Below, piece after piece: positions 57,592 through 64,000 of a stretch of DNA of 64,000 nucleotides. The translations under genes and the position numbers were made by a program. The notes beneath the pieces were generated by a model, which was not told where the DNA came from, made no database searches, and saw nothing but the letters and a program-made list of their open reading frames with translations. Source of the stretch: Mycolicibacterium rufum (lineage in GTDB: Bacteria; Actinomycetota; Actinomycetes; Mycobacteriales; Mycobacteriaceae); NCBI RefSeq assembly GCF_022374875.2, contig NZ_CP092427.2:1860001-1924000 (forward strand), in the 5' to 3' direction. The first letter of the stretch is position 1, and each line of letters starts with the position of its first letter.

Positions 57592-59007
57592 ATGGCGTCA
57601 CAGACGGAGTACGACCTGGTGGTCATCGGCTCGGGGCCGGGCGGGCAGAAGGCGGCGGTGGCCGCGTCCAAGCTCGGCAAGTCCGTGGCCGTCATCGAGC
57701 GCGGATGGATGCTGGGCGGCGTCTGCGTCAACACGGGCACGATCCCGTCGAAGACGCTGCGTGAGGCGGTCATCTACCTGACCGGCATGAATCAGCGCGA
57801 GCTGTACGGCACGAGCTACCGCGTCAAGGACAACATCACGACCGAGGACCTGCACATGCGGACCTCCCACGTCATCACCCGGGAGATCGACGTGGTCCGC
57901 TCCCAGCTGATCCGCAACAAGATCGACCTGTTCACCGGTCACGGCCGCTTCGTCGACCCGCACACCGTCGTCGTCGAGAACGAGAACGACAGCGAGCACC
58001 TCACCGTCAGCGGCGAGCACATCGTCATCGCCACCGGCACCAAGCCGGCACGACCGGACGGCATCGAGTTCGACGACGAACACGTGCTCGACTCGGACGG
58101 GATCCTCGGGCTGAAGAAGGTGCCGATGTCGATGGTCGTCGTCGGCGCTGGGGTCGTCGGGATCGAGTACGCGTCGATCTTCGCCGCCCTCGGCACCAAG
58201 GTGACCGTCGTGGAGAAGCGGCCCTCGATGCTCGACTTCGTCGACTCCGAGATCGTCGAGGCGCTCACCTTCCACCTGCGCGACCTCGCGGTGACGTTCC
58301 GTTTCGGCGAGGAGGTCACCGGGGTCGAAATCGGCGACACGACGACGTTGACCACACTCGCGTCGGGCAAGAAGATCGCCGCCGACACCGTCATGTACTC
58401 CGCGGGCCGCCAAGGCCTCACCGACACCCTCGATCTGGAGGCGGCCGGGCTCGAAGCCGACAAGCGGGGCCGACTGAAGGTCGGCGACGACTTCCGCACC
58501 AGCGTCGACCACATCTTCGCCGTCGGCGACGTCATTGGGTTCCCCGCGCTGGCGGCCACGTCGATGGACCAGGGCCGGCTCGCCGCCTACCACGCATTCG
58601 ACGAGCCGGCGAACGACATGACCGCCCTGCAACCGATCGGGATCTACACCATCCCCGAGGTGTCCTACGTCGGCGCCACGGAGGCCGAACTGACCGAGCA
58701 GTCGGTGCCCTACGAGTTCGGGGTGGCCCGCTACCGGGAACTGGCCCGCGGTCAGATCGCCGGCGACTCCCACGGCATGCTCAAGCTGCTGGTGTCCACC
58801 GAGGACCGCACGCTGCTCGGGGTCCACATCTTCGGCACGAACGCGACCGAACTGATCCACATCGGGCAGGCCGTGATGGGCTGCGGTGGCACCGTCGACT
58901 ACCTCGTCGACGCCGTCCTCAACTATCCGACGTTCTCGGAGGCCTACAAGGTCGCCGCGCTCGACGTCACGAACAAGCTGCGCGCGGTCGACGAGTTCCG
59001 GAAATAG
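57592..59007 (+). CDS. sthA: Soluble pyridine nucleotide transhydrogenase
   Basis: This 471-residue flavoprotein interconverts NADH and NADPH pools. The FAD motif is [20 protein letters not shown], and the NAD(P) site is [20 protein letters not shown]. The redox-active disulfide is replaced: the segment reads [15 protein letters not shown] with a single Cys, as in SthA rather than dihydrolipoamide dehydrogenase. The start ATG 57592 leaves the next upstream region as a leader. It is convergent with rpoC, with a perfect terminator hairpin between. Confidence 0.93.
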   Translation: MASQTEYDLVVIGSGPGGQKAAVAASKLGKSVAVIERGWMLGGVCVNTGTIPSKTLREAVIYLTGMNQRELYGTSYRVKDNITTEDLHMRTSHVITREIDVVRSQLIRNKIDLFTGHGRFVDPHTVVVENENDSEHLTVSGEHIVIATGTKPARPDGIEFDDEHVLDSDGILGLKKVPMSMVVVGAGVVGIEYASIFAALGTKVTVVEKRPSMLDFVDSEIVEALTFHLRDLAVTFRFGEEVTGVEIGDTTTLTTLASGKKIAADTVMYSAGRQGLTDTLDLEAAGLEADKRGRLKVGDDFRTSVDHIFAVGDVIGFPALAATSMDQGRLAAYHAFDEPANDMTALQPIGIYTIPEVSYVGATEAELTEQSVPYEFGVARYRELARGQIAGDSHGMLKLLVSTEDRTLLGVHIFGTNATELIHIGQAVMGCGGTVDYLVDAVLNYPTFSEAYKVAALDVTNKLRAVDEFRK

Positions 59008-59008
59008 A

Positions 59009-59044
59009 AAGAACCCCCACCCTCTGTCGAGAGTGGGGGTTCTT
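59009..59044. terminator. Bidirectional terminator between sthA and rpoC
   Basis: AAGAACCCCCAC (59009-59020) pairs perfectly with GTGGGGGTTCTT (59033-59044) around a 12-base loop. It begins 2 bases after the sthA stop and ends 14 bases before the rpoC stop. The plus-strand T-rich end follows sthA, and the minus strand has an equal T-rich end for rpoC. Confidence 0.85.
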
Positions 59045-59058
59045 CTCTGTCTGACTAC

Positions 59059-63036
<3,978 letters not shown>

Positions 63037-63045
63037 TTAGTGCGT

Positions 63046-64000
63046 TTAAGCAAGATCCTCAACAGAAGCAGACTCGTTGCGCGACAGGTTGATACCGAGG
63101 TTGGCGGCAGCGCGCTCCAGGTCCTCGTCGTCACCGTCGCGCATCTCGATCGCGGCACCGTCAGACGACAACACCTCGACGTTGAGGCACAGCGACTGCA
63201 ACTCCTTGAGAAGCACCTTGAACGACTCCGGGATGCCCGGCTCGGGGATGTTCTCGCCCTTGACGATCGCCTCGTAGACCTTGACGCGGCCGACGGTGTC
63301 GTCGGACTTGATCGTCAGGAGCTCCTGCAGCGTGTACGCCGCACCGTAGGCCTGCATGGCCCAGCACTCCATCTCACCGAAACGCTGACCGCCGAACTGC
63401 GCCTTACCGCCCAGCGGCTGCTGGGTGATCATCGAGTACGGGCCGGTCGAACGGGCGTGGATCTTGTCGTCGACGAGGTGGTGCAGCTTCAGGATGTACA
63501 TGTAGCCGACCGTCACCGGGTACGGGAACGGTTCACCGCTGCGTCCGTCGAACAACTGCGACTTGCCCTCGGCGTTGACCATGACGTCACCGTCGCGGTT
63601 GGGCAGCGTCGAGCCCAGCAGGCCCTCCAGCTCGCCCTCGCGCGCACCGTCGAACACCGGGGTGGCGACGATGCTGTCGGCCGGAGCCGACTTCAGGTCC
63701 TCCGGCAAGCTGGCCGCCCATTCCGGGCTGCCCTCGATGTTCCAGCCGGCCTTGGCGACCCACCCGAGGTGGGTCTCCAGGATCTGGCCGATGTTCATAC
63801 GACGCGGCACACCGTGGGTGTTCAGGATGATGTCCACCGGGGTGCCGTCCGGCATGAACGGCATGTCCTCGACGGGCAGGATCTTGCCGATGACGCCCTT
63901 GTTGCCGTGGCGTCCGGCGAGCTTGTCGCCGTCGGAGATCTTGCGCTTCTGGGCCACGTAGACGCGGACCAGCTCGTTGACACCGGCGGGCAGCTCGTCG
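63046..64000 (-). CDS. rpoB: DNA-directed RNA polymerase beta subunit (partial, 5' end off the window)
   Basis: Only the last about 318 residues of RpoB are inside the window. They include the switch/active-site region [20 protein letters not shown] and the C-terminal clamp-binding segment [20 protein letters not shown]. The rifampicin-resistance region is not covered. The frame is open to the window edge; the apparent Met at 63957 is internal. Confidence 0.98.
   Translation of the reverse strand, partial: DELPAGVNELVRVYVAQKRKISDGDKLAGRHGNKGVIGKILPVEDMPFMPDGTPVDIILNTHGVPRRMNIGQILETHLGWVAKAGWNIEGSPEWAASLPEDLKSAPADSIVATPVFDGAREGELEGLLGSTLPNRDGDVMVNAEGKSQLFDGRSGEPFPYPVTVGYMYILKLHHLVDDKIHARSTGPYSMITQQPLGGKAQFGGQRFGEMECWAMQAYGAAYTLQELLTIKSDDTVGRVKVYEAIVKGENIPEPGIPESFKVLLKELQSLCLNVEVLSSDGAAIEMRDGDDEDLERAAANLGINLSRNESASVEDLA

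Overview
The window is chromosomal DNA from a high-GC actinobacterium. It is almost certainly a mycobacterium, most likely a fast-growing Mycolicibacterium-type species, but I do not assign a species. The evidence is a complete mycofactocin locus, mycobacterial lipoproteins (DUF3558 and DUF3060 types), a PGRS-type glycine-rich protein, GTG/TTG starts, and a gene order that matches, as I recall it, the Mycobacterium tuberculosis stretch running from rpoB/rpoC through rpsL-rpsG-fusA-tuf, the mft genes and the S10/spc ribosomal operons. The window is read in the reverse orientation, so most core genes are on the minus strand. I see no tRNA or rRNA gene, transposase, phage gene or CRISPR array.

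Layout. (1) 1-12925: ribosomal genes. The S10 operon (rpsJ, rplC, rplD, rplW, rplB, rpsS, rplV, rpsC, rplP, rpmC, rpsQ) ends at a clear terminator near 7550. The spc-type operon (rplN to rpsE, cut by the window edge) restarts from its own promoter near 3570. Between them sits a three-gene unit: arylsulfatase, lipoprotein and formylglycine-generating enzyme (FGE). (2) 13168-18349: a lipoprotein-type carboxylesterase, a cytochrome P450, and a divergent TetR/MFS-exporter pair with a palindromic operator. (3) 18339-25522: mycofactocin genes mftG, F, E, D, C, B, A and the divergent regulator mftR. (4) 25527-34900: an ECF sigma factor overlapping a triple-VOC protein, a membrane protein, a ferredoxin-reductase-like flavoenzyme, an AsnC/ddaH/rocD arginine module, a mycofactocin-type SDR, a SHOCT protein and a cutinase-like esterase. 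(5) 35064-40203: tuf, fusA, rpsG, rpsL and a TetR regulator. (6) 40259-48644: paired secreted DUF3558 and DUF3060 proteins, a TetR-glycosyltransferase pair, and a translationally coupled fadE8-echA4-PaaX-echA5 type operon. (7) 48801-57447: a methyltransferase / GT2-TPR / purU operon, a PE-less PGRS/collagen-like protein, a PAP2 membrane phosphatase and endonuclease IV. (8) 57592-64000: sthA, rpoC and the 3' part of rpoB.

How the parts work together. The mft genes build the peptide-derived redox cofactor mycofactocin from the C-terminal Val-Tyr of MftA. MftG and the SDR at 32317-33168 are expected users of the cofactor. FGE is expected to convert Cys79 of the neighbouring sulfatase to formylglycine. 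DdaH and RocD form a two-step arginine/ornithine module under an adjacent AsnC regulator. Several regulator/target pairs (TetR-MFS, TetR-glycosyltransferase, MftR-mft, PaaX-acyl-CoA genes) carry visible inverted repeats in their control regions. Gene functions come from sequence motifs and family knowledge read by eye; no database search was run.
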